A DNA stretch of 46,124 nucleotides from Oscillospiraceae bacterium (GCA_009783695.1 WRCY01000014.1:1-46124); one strand, 5' to 3'; shown: positions 1-7,695, counted from the stretch's first letter. A program made the numbers and translations. Notes: generated from the sequence alone by a model not told the origin.

Positions 1-435
1 CAGGGTGAGCAGGGAATTCAAGGTGAACGAGGGCCAAAGGGTTGTCGCGGACCTCAGGGCGAGCAGGGTATACAAGGCGAGCGCGGCCCAATAGGACCGC
101 AGGGTATGCAAGGCGAGCACGGGATAATCGGACCGCAGGGTATGCAAGGTGAGCGCGGACCAATAGGACCGCAGGGTATGCAAGGTGAGCGCGGACCAAT
201 TGGACCGCAGGGTATGCAAGGTGAACAGGGACCTATAGGTCAGCCGGGCGAACAGGGGGTTCAAGGTGAACCGGGACCTCAGGGCGAAATCGGACCGCAG
301 GGTATGCAAGGCGAGCGCGGACCAATCGGACCGCAGGGTATGCAAGGCGAGCAGGGACCTATAGGTCAGCCGGGCGAACAGGGAGTTCAAGGTGAACCGG
401 GGCCTCAGGGTGAAATAGGGCCGCAGGGACCTCCG
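1..435 (+). repeat. In-frame 36-bp-type and longer tandem repeats encoding Gly-X-Y
   Basis: Units of about 36 bp encoding [12 protein letters not shown] recur with mostly synonymous differences. A longer block (about 214-339) containing [17 protein letters not shown] is repeated once more from about 340. Such DNA expands and contracts easily, so copy number may vary between strains and may be misassembled. Confidence 0.85.
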
Positions 436-924
436 GGTGTATGCGGTTGTGAGTGTTTGAATACAGGTGAATTAATCAGAAACGGCGGAATGGAATTATT
501 CACGGGAAATGTTCCTATAAACTGGACTACTACGAGCCCCGACGCGATTTCCCGCCAGACGCAGCAGGGCGGAGTTCATTCGGGGCAGGCGGCAGTCGGA
601 ATATCAAACGGCGGTAATTTAAGCCAAATTGTTCCCGTACACACAGGCTGCACATATGAATTATCGTTCTTCGCACGAGGTGAAGACGCGCTGGTGGGCA
701 TTACCGCGACGGTTACGTTCAGAACAAGCAGCGGTGGAGAATTAGGATTGGAAATCATCATCAGGCAGCAGGATTTACCAAACAGCAACAGAGACTTCGG
801 TTACTATAGAGGTATTACAATTCCTGCACCTGCAGGCACGTCGTCAGCAGAAATAAAATTTGAAATAAATGCTAACGGCGAACAACATGCGATTATAGAC
901 GATGTTTCTTTTTCCGCTCAGTAA
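1..924 (+). CDS. Collagen-like (Gly-X-Y) surface protein, 5' end outside window
   Basis: The frame is open from base 1, so the start lies upstream. About 147 visible residues are uninterrupted Gly-X-Y triplets (units such as [13 protein letters not shown]), followed by a short Cys-rich hinge (VCGCEC) and a C-terminal domain of about 155 residues. That domain begins with an [11 protein letters not shown] strand and ends IIDDVSF, the pattern of jelly-roll carbohydrate-binding modules. Collagen-like proteins with a globular C-terminus are known on exosporium and cell surfaces of spore-forming Firmicutes; a spore-surface role here is inference. The stop is followed directly by the tRNA-Leu promoter with no obvious terminator. 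Identity of the collagen part is certain; the name of the C-terminal domain is not. Confidence 0.85.
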   Translation, partial: QGEQGIQGERGPKGCRGPQGEQGIQGERGPIGPQGMQGEHGIIGPQGMQGERGPIGPQGMQGERGPIGPQGMQGEQGPIGQPGEQGVQGEPGPQGEIGPQGMQGERGPIGPQGMQGEQGPIGQPGEQGVQGEPGPQGEIGPQGPPGVCGCECLNTGELIRNGGMELFTGNVPINWTTTSPDAISRQTQQGGVHSGQAAVGISNGGNLSQIVPVHTGCTYELSFFARGEDALVGITATVTFRTSSGGELGLEIIIRQQDLPNSNRDFGYYRGITIPAPAGTSSAEIKFEINANGEQHAIIDDVSFSAQ

Positions 925-933
925 ACACGGATG

Positions 934-962
934 TTGACATTCCGCCATAGCTGTGATAAAAT
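934..962 (+). promoter_or_regulatory. Promoter of tRNA-Leu
   Basis: TTGACA (934-939), 17-bp spacer, TAAAAT (957-962). It lies about 40 bp upstream of the tRNA, so a 5' leader must be removed by RNase P. The spacer holds one arm of an inverted repeat of the tRNA 5' end (939-951 against 1005-1017). Confidence 0.8.
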
Positions 963-1001
963 GATAATGTTGCCCCTTTTTACCGGTAACGTGTATCATT
1001 T

Positions 1002-1081
1002 GCGGCTATGGCGGAATTGGCAGACGCGCCGGATTTAGGTTCCGGTGGGAAACCGTGCAGGTTCAAGTCCTGTTAGCCGTA
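1002..1081 (+). tRNA. tRNA-Leu (anticodon UAG)
   Basis: The acceptor arms GCGGCTA and TAGCCGT pair, with a G-U first pair. The anticodon stem CCGGA/TCCGG encloses loop TTTAGGT, giving anticodon TAG, which reads CUA leucine codons. The T-arm carries GTTCAAGTC. The variable arm is that of a class II tRNA. CCA is not encoded and must be added by the CCA-adding enzyme. Confidence 0.95.
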
Positions 1082-1082
1082 T

Positions 1083-1118
1083 AACCCCCGTCTACCTTTA
1101 AGGAAGACGGGGGTTTTT
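1083..1118 (+). terminator. Intrinsic terminator of tRNA-Leu
   Basis: Perfect arms AACCCCCGTCT and AGACGGGGGTT with an 11-nt loop run into a T-tract. It sits directly after the tRNA. Confidence 0.93.
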
Positions 1119-1188
1119 CTTAACTTTATTGAAAAATCATTATCAAGTTCAGATATTTTATTAGTAGCGAGCCGCATAAACAATAATC

Positions 1189-1217
1189 TTGACATTTTGC
1201 ATTTTTTGTTGTAAAAT
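1189..1217 (+). promoter_or_regulatory. Promoter of the Cys-rich secreted protein gene
   Basis: TTGACA (1189-1194), 17-bp spacer, TAAAAT (1212-1217), about 40 bp before the start codon at 1260. The gene has its own terminator and so forms a single-gene unit. Confidence 0.8.
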
Positions 1218-1259
1218 AGTTTTATATTCAATACAGGAAAAATACTTACATAGAAAGGT

Positions 1260-1937
1260 ATGAAAAAAGTGAAAAAAGCATTATCTTTCATTACATCATC
1301 AGCGTTTATCTTTGTTTTAACCGTGATTGCGGCGATGGCGGCGCCCGCCGACCACCCCTGCCATGAAGACAACGGCGGACACCTTTACAGAGCCGTTAAC
1401 TCAGACGTGCATGACTGCATGCGTGACTGCGGTTATCTGCCTATTGATAACCGCCATGACGGGCACAGATGCGAAGCGCTCGACCACTGGCCTCCATTAA
1501 ACTGTACGAAATGCGACTGGAAACGTCCGGATGCTGTCGCTTGCGGAGTCTGCGACCCCTGCATAAGAGATTGGGAAGATTGTGCGCTTGACTGCTGTCC
1601 TGTCTGCAGCTTATGCGGGGACTGTGACAGGTGCAACGCTTCCGACCCTGAACCTGAAATTCCGGCTGAGCCCGAACCCGTTACGACTCCTGATGAACCT
1701 GCCGTAATCCCCGCCGAACCGGAAATCCCATCCGATGAATCTGCCGAGCCTCCCGATGAATCTGTCACCCCTCCTGTCATTGAAACGGGCGCAGGCAGAG
1801 GAGGAACAGGCGGCGATACGGGCGGAAGCGGCTCCGGCGGCGTTAACTTTTTTACCATTGCATTAGCGGGTTTAACGGCTGTTGTATTTGCAGCGGCGGC
1901 TTTCGGGGCGACTGTGCTTAAAAAAGCAAATGGTTAA
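1260..1937 (+). CDS. Secreted Cys-rich, Pro/Glu-rich protein with C-terminal membrane anchor
   Basis: This 225-residue protein has four visible parts. First, a Sec signal peptide (about residues 1-27, cleavage near AMA-AP). Second, a segment to about residue 130 with 16 cysteines, many in CxxC spacing (CTKC, CGVCDPC, CCPVCSLCGDC). Third, a Pro/Glu/Asp-rich linker and a Gly-rich stretch. Fourth, a C-terminal hydrophobic helix followed by LKKANG. The layout is of an exported protein held on the membrane by its C-terminus, with no LPXTG sortase motif. The CxxC pairs suggest metal or disulfide chemistry, which is inference. The Shine-Dalgarno is AGAAAGG. It stands just before the secA2-type gene; whether it is exported by that route cannot be told. 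I recognise no family. Confidence 0.8.
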   Translation: MKKVKKALSFITSSAFIFVLTVIAAMAAPADHPCHEDNGGHLYRAVNSDVHDCMRDCGYLPIDNRHDGHRCEALDHWPPLNCTKCDWKRPDAVACGVCDPCIRDWEDCALDCCPVCSLCGDCDRCNASDPEPEIPAEPEPVTTPDEPAVIPAEPEIPSDESAEPPDESVTPPVIETGAGRGGTGGDTGGSGSGGVNFFTIALAGLTAVVFAAAAFGATVLKKANG

Positions 1938-1939
1938 CC

Positions 1940-1966
1940 GATGACTTTAAATCCGTCATCTTTTTT
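1940..1966 (+). terminator. Intrinsic terminator after the Cys-rich protein gene
   Basis: GATGAC and GTCATC arms (1940-1945, 1955-1960) are followed by six T. The stem is short (6 bp) but correctly placed just after the stop codon. Confidence 0.7.
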
Positions 1967-2001
1967 ACAGCGAGGATTTAGGTTTATTGCAGAAATATTT
2001 A

Positions 2002-2045
2002 TATAGCATAAATTTGTTGACTAAACGGCAAATTTATGCTATAAT
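2002..2045 (+). promoter_or_regulatory. secA2 promoter embedded in a perfect 15-bp inverted repeat
   Basis: The -35 TTGACT (2017-2022) and -10 TATAAT (2040-2045) are 17 bp apart. A perfect inverted repeat, TATAGCATAAATTTG (2002-2016) and CAAATTTATGCTATA (2029-2043), encloses the -35 in its loop and overlaps the -10. The expected transcription start falls at about 2052, next to the ATG at 2053. The arms are long enough to be an operator. Confidence 0.8.
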
Positions 2046-2052
2046 TACGTTT

Positions 2053-4299
2053 ATGAAAAATTCTAATTTTGAAAAAGCCGCAGAGGCGTTCCGTGACGCC
2101 TGCATTAAAGGTGTCGGTCTGCCGCCTTATGACGAGCAAATCAAGGCGGCATTTGCGCTTTATAACGGCAAAGTAATTGAAATGAAAACCGGCGAGGGCA
2201 AGACTATATCAGCGGTAATGGCGGCGTATCTGCATTTTTTAGATAATCGTAAGGTGCATATTCTGACATATAACGATTATCTTGTAAAGCGCGATTATAA
2301 CTGGATGAAGCCGATATACGACCTGCTCGGCATGAAAATCGCCTATATAGTCGAGTCGACGCCTAAGGCTGAGCGCAAAGCAGCTTACCGCGCCGATATA
2401 GTCTATAACACCGCAAAAGAATCCGGCTTTGATTTTCTTAGGGATTTTGTCTGCGACAAACCTGAGGATGTATTGCATGATAAGTTCGATGTCGCCATTG
2501 TTGACGAAGCGGACAGTATTTTAATAGACGAGGCGCGGATTCCGCTTGTAATTGCGGGAAGTGTGCCTGCGGATACTTTCGCCGGGCTCGAAAAGGCGCA
2601 TGAGTTCGTGAAAACACTGACTGAAAAAGACTACGGGATTTCCGATGAGCTCGACAACGCCTATCTCACTGACAGAGGCATTGAAAAAGCCGAGAAATTT
2701 TTCGGTGTCAACCTATATGACGAGGAGAGCCGGTCGCTGCTCTCGGATATAAACGACTGTCTTAACGCAAATTTTGCTCTCAAAGAAGATATTAATTATA
2801 TTGTTAAAGATAATCAGGTATTAATAATTGATGAGTTTACCGGCAGGGCGGCGTTAAACCGCCGCTTCCCGGGGGCCCTGCAGGGCGCGGTAGAGCTCAA
2901 GCACGGCATAAAAGCCGGGCAGCGCGGTATTGTGATGGGTACCGTTCCGCTTCAGTATTTCATGCGGCAGTACGAGCATCTTTCGGGAATGACGGGCACA
3001 GTTTATCCGTCTGACGAGGAGTTCGAGCTGCTTTACGGCTTAAAATCAGAAAAAATCCCGCCGCACGTACCCTCCCGCAGAACCGACCATCCGATGGAAA
3101 TATATTTCAATAACAAAATAAAACTCGCCGCCGTGAAGCAGGAGATAATCCGCGCACATAAAAAAAACCAGCCTGTTTTAGTAGGCGCGGAGAGTATAGA
3201 AGAAAGCATAAAGCTCGCGGCAGAGCTTCAAAAAGAGGGAATAGAAGCAGCCGTTTTAAACGCCAAGAATAACGAGGCGGAAGCAGAGATAATCAAAAAC
3301 GCGGGAGCGGCCGGAGCCGTTACAATTTCCACGAGCATGGCGGGGCGCGGCGTTGACATTCTGCTCGGAGGGGCATCCTCCTCAAACGAAAAGAGCAGGG
3401 AAGCTGCCGCAGAAGCGGGCGGATTATATGTAATCTGTACGTCAATGCGCGAAAGCTCGCGGATAAACCGTCAGCTGCGCGGCAGGGCGGGGCGGCAGGG
3501 TGACGTGGGAGAGAGCAAGGCATATACTGCGCTTGATGACGAAATAATGATTAAATACGAGCTCGAAAAACTGATTCCGAAAAACCGCTACCCAAAATTC
3601 ACGGAAGACAGAATTACCGAAAGGGCAGTCGTAAAGGAAGCAGGGCGAATCCAGCGCATTTCCGAGGGTGACAGGCTTGACGAGCGTAAGCGGCTGCTAA
3701 AGTTTTCGATGATTTCCGAGAAGCACAGGGACGCTATTTTCAAGGCGCGTAAAAAATACGTAACGGGCGAGAGCGAGCCGTCATTTTGGCAGGAGTCAAG
3801 CGCCGCAGCACATAGCATTGGTATCTCTCCATACGATGAAGCAGTAAATAAATTCGGCAGGGAAGCCGTAAATAATCTACAGCGCGAACTGGTTCTCAGC
3901 GTGATTAATGGGGCGTGGAGCGATTATCTGGATTACACATCGTCGCTGCGCGAGGGGATTCACCTAACAAGCGTAGGCGGGAAGAATCCTGTCGAGGAGT
4001 TCAACATAACAAGCCAGAAATATTATGAAAGCATGGAGGAGCAGGTACTCGGCGAAATGGAGCAGGGCCTTGAAAAACTGCTCATGCTCAACAAAATAGA
4101 AGATTTTATTATCAGCAAACCCGAAAGCGTCTACACCTATTTGCAGAATGAAAGCGCGGACGAGCTCGTAAAGAAGCCGATTCTTCTCAAGTTTGTCGAC
4201 GATACAAAGCTCATTGATGATGAAGACGATGATACCTCTGCAGTTTTAGAAACAGAAAAACCAAAGAAAAAAAGCTTTTTCGGGAGGCTCTTTTCGTAA
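2053..4299 (+). CDS. secA2: SecA-family preprotein translocase ATPase, short SecA2-like form
   Basis: SecA drives export of preproteins through SecYEG using ATP. From the ATG at 2053 the product is 748 residues. It shows Walker A GEGKT (47-51), Walker B/DEAD (151-154), LSGMTGTV, STSMAGRGVDI and the RQLRGRAGRQGD motif VI, so both nucleotide-binding folds are present. It is shorter than housekeeping SecA (about 800-900): about 60 N-terminal residues are missing and there is no C-terminal Cys/His zinc tail, the end being basic (KPKKKSFFGRLFS). This suggests an accessory SecA2 rather than the main SecA. No Shine-Dalgarno precedes 2053; an in-frame TTG at 1987 would lie upstream of the promoter. 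The stop overlaps the next frame by one base. Confidence 0.85.
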   Translation: MKNSNFEKAAEAFRDACIKGVGLPPYDEQIKAAFALYNGKVIEMKTGEGKTISAVMAAYLHFLDNRKVHILTYNDYLVKRDYNWMKPIYDLLGMKIAYIVESTPKAERKAAYRADIVYNTAKESGFDFLRDFVCDKPEDVLHDKFDVAIVDEADSILIDEARIPLVIAGSVPADTFAGLEKAHEFVKTLTEKDYGISDELDNAYLTDRGIEKAEKFFGVNLYDEESRSLLSDINDCLNANFALKEDINYIVKDNQVLIIDEFTGRAALNRRFPGALQGAVELKHGIKAGQRGIVMGTVPLQYFMRQYEHLSGMTGTVYPSDEEFELLYGLKSEKIPPHVPSRRTDHPMEIYFNNKIKLAAVKQEIIRAHKKNQPVLVGAESIEESIKLAAELQKEGIEAAVLNAKNNEAEAEIIKNAGAAGAVTISTSMAGRGVDILLGGASSSNEKSREAAAEAGGLYVICTSMRESSRINRQLRGRAGRQGDVGESKAYTALDDEIMIKYELEKLIPKNRYPKFTEDRITERAVVKEAGRIQRISEGDRLDERKRLLKFSMISEKHRDAIFKARKKYVTGESEPSFWQESSAAAHSIGISPYDEAVNKFGREAVNNLQRELVLSVINGAWSDYLDYTSSLREGIHLTSVGGKNPVEEFNITSQKYYESMEEQVLGEMEQGLEKLLMLNKIEDFIISKPESVYTYLQNESADELVKKPILLKFVDDTKLIDDEDDDTSAVLETEKPKKKSFFGRLFS

Positions 4300-4325
4300 T
4301 GGCATACAAAGGACTTAATGAAAAT

Positions 4326-5681
4326 ATGAATACAATTGCGGCTGTTGCAACCCCGCGCGGAACAGGCGGACTCGCGGTAATCCGTATATCGGGCGGGGAA
4401 GCCGCTGATGTGGCGCGCAAGGTCTTCCGTGCCGCCGGCGGTAACGAAATCGGGAAGTCGCACGTTGCTGTTTACGGTAATATTTTCGATGGCGGCGAAA
4501 AGCTCGACGATGGTGTCATGACGCTTTTTCTCGCGCCGAACAGCTACACGGGCGAAGACGTCGCGGAAATAACCTGTCACGGCGGAATTTATGTTACCGA
4601 GCGGGTTTTGCGCGCCTGTATTAGTGCGGGTGCACGTCTTGCCGGGGCAGGAGAGTTCACAAAACGCGCCCTGCTGAACGGTAAGCTCTCGCTTACGCAG
4701 GCAGAGTCTGTAATAGATATAATCAATTCGCATAACAAACAGTACCTAACATACTCCCTGGCACAGCGCGAGGGCGCACTTTACCGCAAAATCGAGGAGA
4801 TTTCCGCGATTATTCTCGACATAACAGTGCAAATCGCCGCATGGATTGACTACCCGGACGAGATACTCGACAGCTATGAAACAAGCTCGTTTTTAGGGCA
4901 GCTCGCCGACTGCAAAGCTAAACTGCAGTTGCTGCTCGAAACCTTTGAAATAGGTAAAGTGCTGCGCGAGGGTGTGCTGACTGCAATAGTCGGAAAGCCT
5001 AATGCCGGCAAATCTACGCTCATGAACCTGCTCGCTAAAAGCGACCGCAGCATCGTCACTGACATCGCAGGAACCACACGCGATATTATTGAAGAGAGCG
5101 TGAACATTGGCGATATGGTTCTGCGGCTCTGCGACTGCGCGGGGCTCCGAGATTCGGGGGACAAAGTCGAAGAAATAGGCGTAAATATAATGCTGAAACG
5201 CCTTGAGCAGTGCGAGCTTGCGCTGGCTGTATTCGATAATTCGTGCCCGCTCGAAAAGGAAGACTACACGCTGCTTGAGAAACTTAAAGGCAAAAATGCG
5301 ATTTGTATAATAAATAAAGCCGATTTAGAAAACCAGCTGGATTTAACATTTCTTGCAACGCAGTTCCGCAACGTGATTGAAATCACGGCGAAGGATTCAT
5401 CGTCGTTCGAGCCTTTAGCGGCGGTGATTAATAAAACTCTCAAACTTAAACGCGTGGATATGTCGGCGGGTTTCATCGCCAACGAGCGGCAGAGGGAATG
5501 TGCGCTTATCGCTGAAAGAGCCCTCGGAAAGGCAATCGACGGCATTACGGCGGGGCTGGCGCTCGACACGCTCGGCGTAACGCTCGAGAGCGCGCTTGAA
5601 AGTTTGTACGAGCTTTCGGGTAAAAATGTAAGCGAAACAGTAGTAGACGAAATTTTTAAAAGATTCTGTGTGGGGAAATAG
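4326..5681 (+). CDS. mnmE: tRNA modification GTPase MnmE
   Basis: With MnmG, MnmE modifies U34 of several tRNAs (cmnm5U) using methylene-THF and GTP. Visible are the N-terminal folate-binding domain beginning NTIAAVATPRGTGGLAVIRI, a helical region, an inserted G domain (P-loop GKPNAGKST, DIAGTTRD, DCAGLR in place of the usual DTAGLR, INKAD), and the C-terminal FCVGK whose cysteine is essential in the family. Length (451 residues) is normal. I chose the ATG at 4326 because family members begin there; an ATG at 4299 would add nine residues that merely translate the leader sequence AAAGGACTTAATG. An ATG-AAA-ATA-TGA micro-ORF overlaps this start. It follows secA2 and is far from the usual jag/mnmG context. 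Confidence 0.95.
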   Translation: MNTIAAVATPRGTGGLAVIRISGGEAADVARKVFRAAGGNEIGKSHVAVYGNIFDGGEKLDDGVMTLFLAPNSYTGEDVAEITCHGGIYVTERVLRACISAGARLAGAGEFTKRALLNGKLSLTQAESVIDIINSHNKQYLTYSLAQREGALYRKIEEISAIILDITVQIAAWIDYPDEILDSYETSSFLGQLADCKAKLQLLLETFEIGKVLREGVLTAIVGKPNAGKSTLMNLLAKSDRSIVTDIAGTTRDIIEESVNIGDMVLRLCDCAGLRDSGDKVEEIGVNIMLKRLEQCELALAVFDNSCPLEKEDYTLLEKLKGKNAICIINKADLENQLDLTFLATQFRNVIEITAKDSSSFEPLAAVINKTLKLKRVDMSAGFIANERQRECALIAERALGKAIDGITAGLALDTLGVTLESALESLYELSGKNVSETVVDEIFKRFCVGK

Positions 5682-5691
5682 TATTTTTAAA

Positions 5692-5758
5692 ATAAAACTG
5701 TTGAACGGGAAAACAGTTTTATTTATACATATTAGTAAAGAAAGGACATAATAAAAAT
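5692..5758 (+). repeat. Leader repeat (hairpin plus AAGAAAGGAC), bioY copy
   Basis: A perfect 10-bp stem ATAAAACTGT/ACAGTTTTAT (5692-5701, 5713-5722) with ACGGGAAA in the loop, then TTAGTAAAGAAAGGACATAAT and the bioY ATG. This is one copy of the dispersed leader family. It may also partly terminate transcription from mnmE. Confidence 0.8.
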
Positions 5759-6310
5759 ATGAACAAACAAAAAATATCAATCCGCGATTTATGCTTTATT
5801 GCACTTATGGTTGCGGTTGTTACTGTTTTGGCGCAGCTGACGGTGCCTATGCCTCTCGGCGTACCGCTGAGCCTGCAAACATTTGCCGTTATGCTTACGG
5901 GAATCATTCTCGGCGCAAAAAGAGCAGCGATTGCACTCATCGTTTACTTGCTGCTCGGGGCAGTGGGTATTCAGGTATTCGTTCAGTTCGGGAGCGGCTT
6001 TCAAAGGATAATAGGTCCCTGGGGAGGATATCTTATGTCCTATCCCTTTGTGGCGTTTATAATCGGGTTTGGAGCAGACACTGGTAAAAAGCATTGGCTT
6101 GCTGTTTGCCTTGCGGCGGGTGCGCTCGTGAACCTTTCAATGGGAACATTATGGCATTCCTTTCAGAATGAAGGCGGTCTGGCGGTGTCGTTTGCTGCAT
6201 GTTTTATGCCTTTCGTCATACCGGAGGTGATAAAAATAATCATGGCTTTCAGTGTAGGGTTGCCGGTGCGTTATGCCTTGAAAAGAATAAAAGAAAAGGG
6301 AACAGTTTAA
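5759..6310 (+). CDS. bioY: Biotin transporter substrate-binding component BioY
   Basis: This 183-residue membrane protein has about six hydrophobic segments and the BioY signature: an N-terminal half with VPMPLGVPLSLQTFAVMLTG, a GxKRA turn, and GPWGGYLMSYPFVAFIIG, which contributes to biotin binding in the S component of ECF transporters. No energising EcfA/EcfT genes or biotin-synthesis genes lie nearby, so it probably uses a shared module, as is common in Firmicutes. I see no BirA operator upstream. Its stop codon overlaps by 4 bp the stop of the convergent beta-lactamase-like gene. Confidence 0.93.
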   Translation: MNKQKISIRDLCFIALMVAVVTVLAQLTVPMPLGVPLSLQTFAVMLTGIILGAKRAAIALIVYLLLGAVGIQVFVQFGSGFQRIIGPWGGYLMSYPFVAFIIGFGADTGKKHWLAVCLAAGALVNLSMGTLWHSFQNEGGLAVSFAACFMPFVIPEVIKIIMAFSVGLPVRYALKRIKEKGTV

Positions 6311-7254
6311 TTGTTTTCTGCATAGAACTTGCTGACCTGCTCATAAATTTCTTCAGCCATCGCGACAATCGCGGGGCGCGCAGCAGAGTACGTAATCTCG
6401 CTGTACGGTGCGAACGAATAGAAAACGAGCGCATACGCGAAAAGGATTTCTCCGTCATCATCATAACTCACGACAATCGCCATATCGTGGTCTGCGGTAT
6501 CGTCGCCGTCTGCGTACGAGCCGGTTTTATTTGCGACTCTGACATTTGCGATTCCCTCGGTCGCCGCCGGAATTTTTTCACGGGACCAAATCGTCCCGAA
6601 CATAATGTCGAGCATCTGCCTGTAAGGTTCCTCGTTTCTGCGCTCCCACAGCCGCTCCAGGAATTCAACCGTATCTTCGACCGTGGTTTCGTTATATTTG
6701 TTGTTGTGGTGGTAATTCCGCCAGTCTGAGTTAAGATCCGTGCCGGGATAATTTCCGTCAAGCCAGCTTTGTATGTTTGCCCGCCCAAAGCGTGCAACGA
6801 GCGTGCCCGTGCTTTCATTGCACGACATTTGAATCATCTGCTCGATGCTGTAAAGCAGCGTATAGCTGTCATATACCTCATCGGGGCTTGCGTTGCCCGC
6901 ATGGATTTGCAACAGCGCATACTCCATAATCATAGATTTTATGGTACTTGCCGGGTGGATTCTGCCCGAGTCGTCGATATACCTGTAGCCGCCGGGGTAG
7001 GTGAGGTCTGCCATTCCCACATAAATCCTGCCATGACTGCCGCTCAAATGCGCCTTAGCAATCTCTATGAAGTCGGGCGGCTCGGGGCGCGCGGGTTCAG
7101 GCGGGAGGGGGTAATCCCCGATATTGTCATCGTCAAAAGAAGCTGATGAATAATCTAAGACCGTCAGTTTTTCATCATTTATTCTCAGCTCCCCGCCGCT
7201 GCTGCAGGCGGCAAATATAATCAATGCCGGTATTAATCCCATTAGCTTCTTCAT
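6307..7254 (-). CDS. Class A beta-lactamase-fold serine hydrolase lipoprotein
   Basis: This 315-residue protein starts MKKLMGLI and has a lipobox FAAC (Cys17), so it is a lipoprotein outside the membrane. It carries the serine beta-lactamase/PBP triad of motifs: STIK (Ser103-Lys106), SCN (144-146) and KTG (243-245). The family includes class A beta-lactamases and non-hydrolysing relatives, so resistance cannot be inferred. A Pro/Glu-rich linker joins the anchor to the fold. The start at 7254 is chosen for the signal peptide; upstream in-frame TTG codons would only translate the leader repeat. The gene stands alone behind three tandem leader repeats and a divergent promoter shared with iorA. 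Confidence 0.85.
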   Translation of the reverse strand: MKKLMGLIPALIIFAACSSGGELRINDEKLTVLDYSSASFDDDNIGDYPLPPEPARPEPPDFIEIAKAHLSGSHGRIYVGMADLTYPGGYRYIDDSGRIHPASTIKSMIMEYALLQIHAGNASPDEVYDSYTLLYSIEQMIQMSCNESTGTLVARFGRANIQSWLDGNYPGTDLNSDWRNYHHNNKYNETTVEDTVEFLERLWERRNEEPYRQMLDIMFGTIWSREKIPAATEGIANVRVANKTGSYADGDDTADHDMAIVVSYDDDGEILFAYALVFYSFAPYSEITYSAARPAIVAMAEEIYEQVSKFYAENN

Positions 7255-7497
7255 ATTTTCATTAAGTCCTTTCTTCACCAATGAGGAATTGAAAAGTTTC
7301 GTTTTCCCCGATTCAGTTATATTTATTTTCAAACATATTTTTATTAAGTCCTTTCTTCATCAACGGGGAATAAAAAGTTTCGTTTTCCCCGTTTTTATGT
7401 CAGTTTTTTCAAATATATTTTTATTAAGTCCTTTCTTCACCAATGAGGAATGAAAGGTCTCGTTTTCCCCGATTCAGTTATATTTATTTTCAAACTT
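7255..7497 (-). repeat. Three tandem leader repeats upstream of the beta-lactamase-like gene
   Basis: Three copies of about 80 bp (about 7255-7335, 7336-7412, 7413-7497). Each reads, on the minus strand, TTTGAAAATAAA, AACTGAATCGGGGAAAACG, a TTTTC-containing loop region, then GAAGAAAGGACTTAAT. The middle copy has a different stem with a perfect 9-bp pairing (AACGGGGAA/TTCCCCGTT at 7362-7370 and 7385-7393). Between the middle and proximal copies lies the 7-codon ORF MFENKYN (7313-7336). This accounts for most of the gene-free 7255-7695 stretch. Confidence 0.9.
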
Positions 7498-7525
7498 TCT
7501 GCACTTCCTTTACTTTAATAACTAA

Positions 7526-7571
7526 ATTCTACCATAAATTCGTTGACACGTCAACGTTTTTGTGGTATAAT
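7526..7571. promoter_or_regulatory. Divergent promoters with a palindromic -35 region (beta-lactamase-like gene / iorA)
   Basis: Plus strand: TTGACA (7543-7548), 17 bp, TATAAT (7566-7571), towards iorA. Minus strand: TTGACG (complement of 7549-7554), 17 bp, TAGAAT (complement of 7526-7531). The two -35 boxes abut and form the palindrome CGTTGAC-AC-GTCAACG (7541-7556), a possible operator. Confidence 0.8.
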
Positions 7572-7621
7572 TAATGGCGTATATAAAATAAAGTGAAGAA
7601 AGCAAGAAAGTAAAAGCTTTT

Positions 7622-7695
7622 AAAAATCAAAAACATTAAAACGGGAAAATGATGAATTTAATTCCTCGTTGGTACAGAAAGGATATGTAAAAAAG
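7622..7695 (+). repeat. Leader repeat, iorA copy
   Basis: Contains AACGGGAAAATG and TTCCTCGTTGGT, which pair as AACGGG-AA/TTCCTCGTT with one bulge, followed by ACAGAAAGGATATG and the iorA start. An ATG-TAA start-stop pair sits directly after the Shine-Dalgarno. Confidence 0.7.

Noticed and set aside
4137-4733. 198-codon minus-strand open frame across the secA2/mnmE junction
   Set aside because: It is antisense to two well-conserved genes and has no family features.
5682-5758. BirA operator at bioY
   Set aside because: No biotin-repressor half-sites are visible; the inverted repeat present belongs to the leader family.
6199-6729. 176-codon plus-strand open frame over the end of bioY and the beta-lactamase-like gene
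   Set aside because: It is a shadow of the minus-strand gene, which has a lipobox and all three catalytic motifs.
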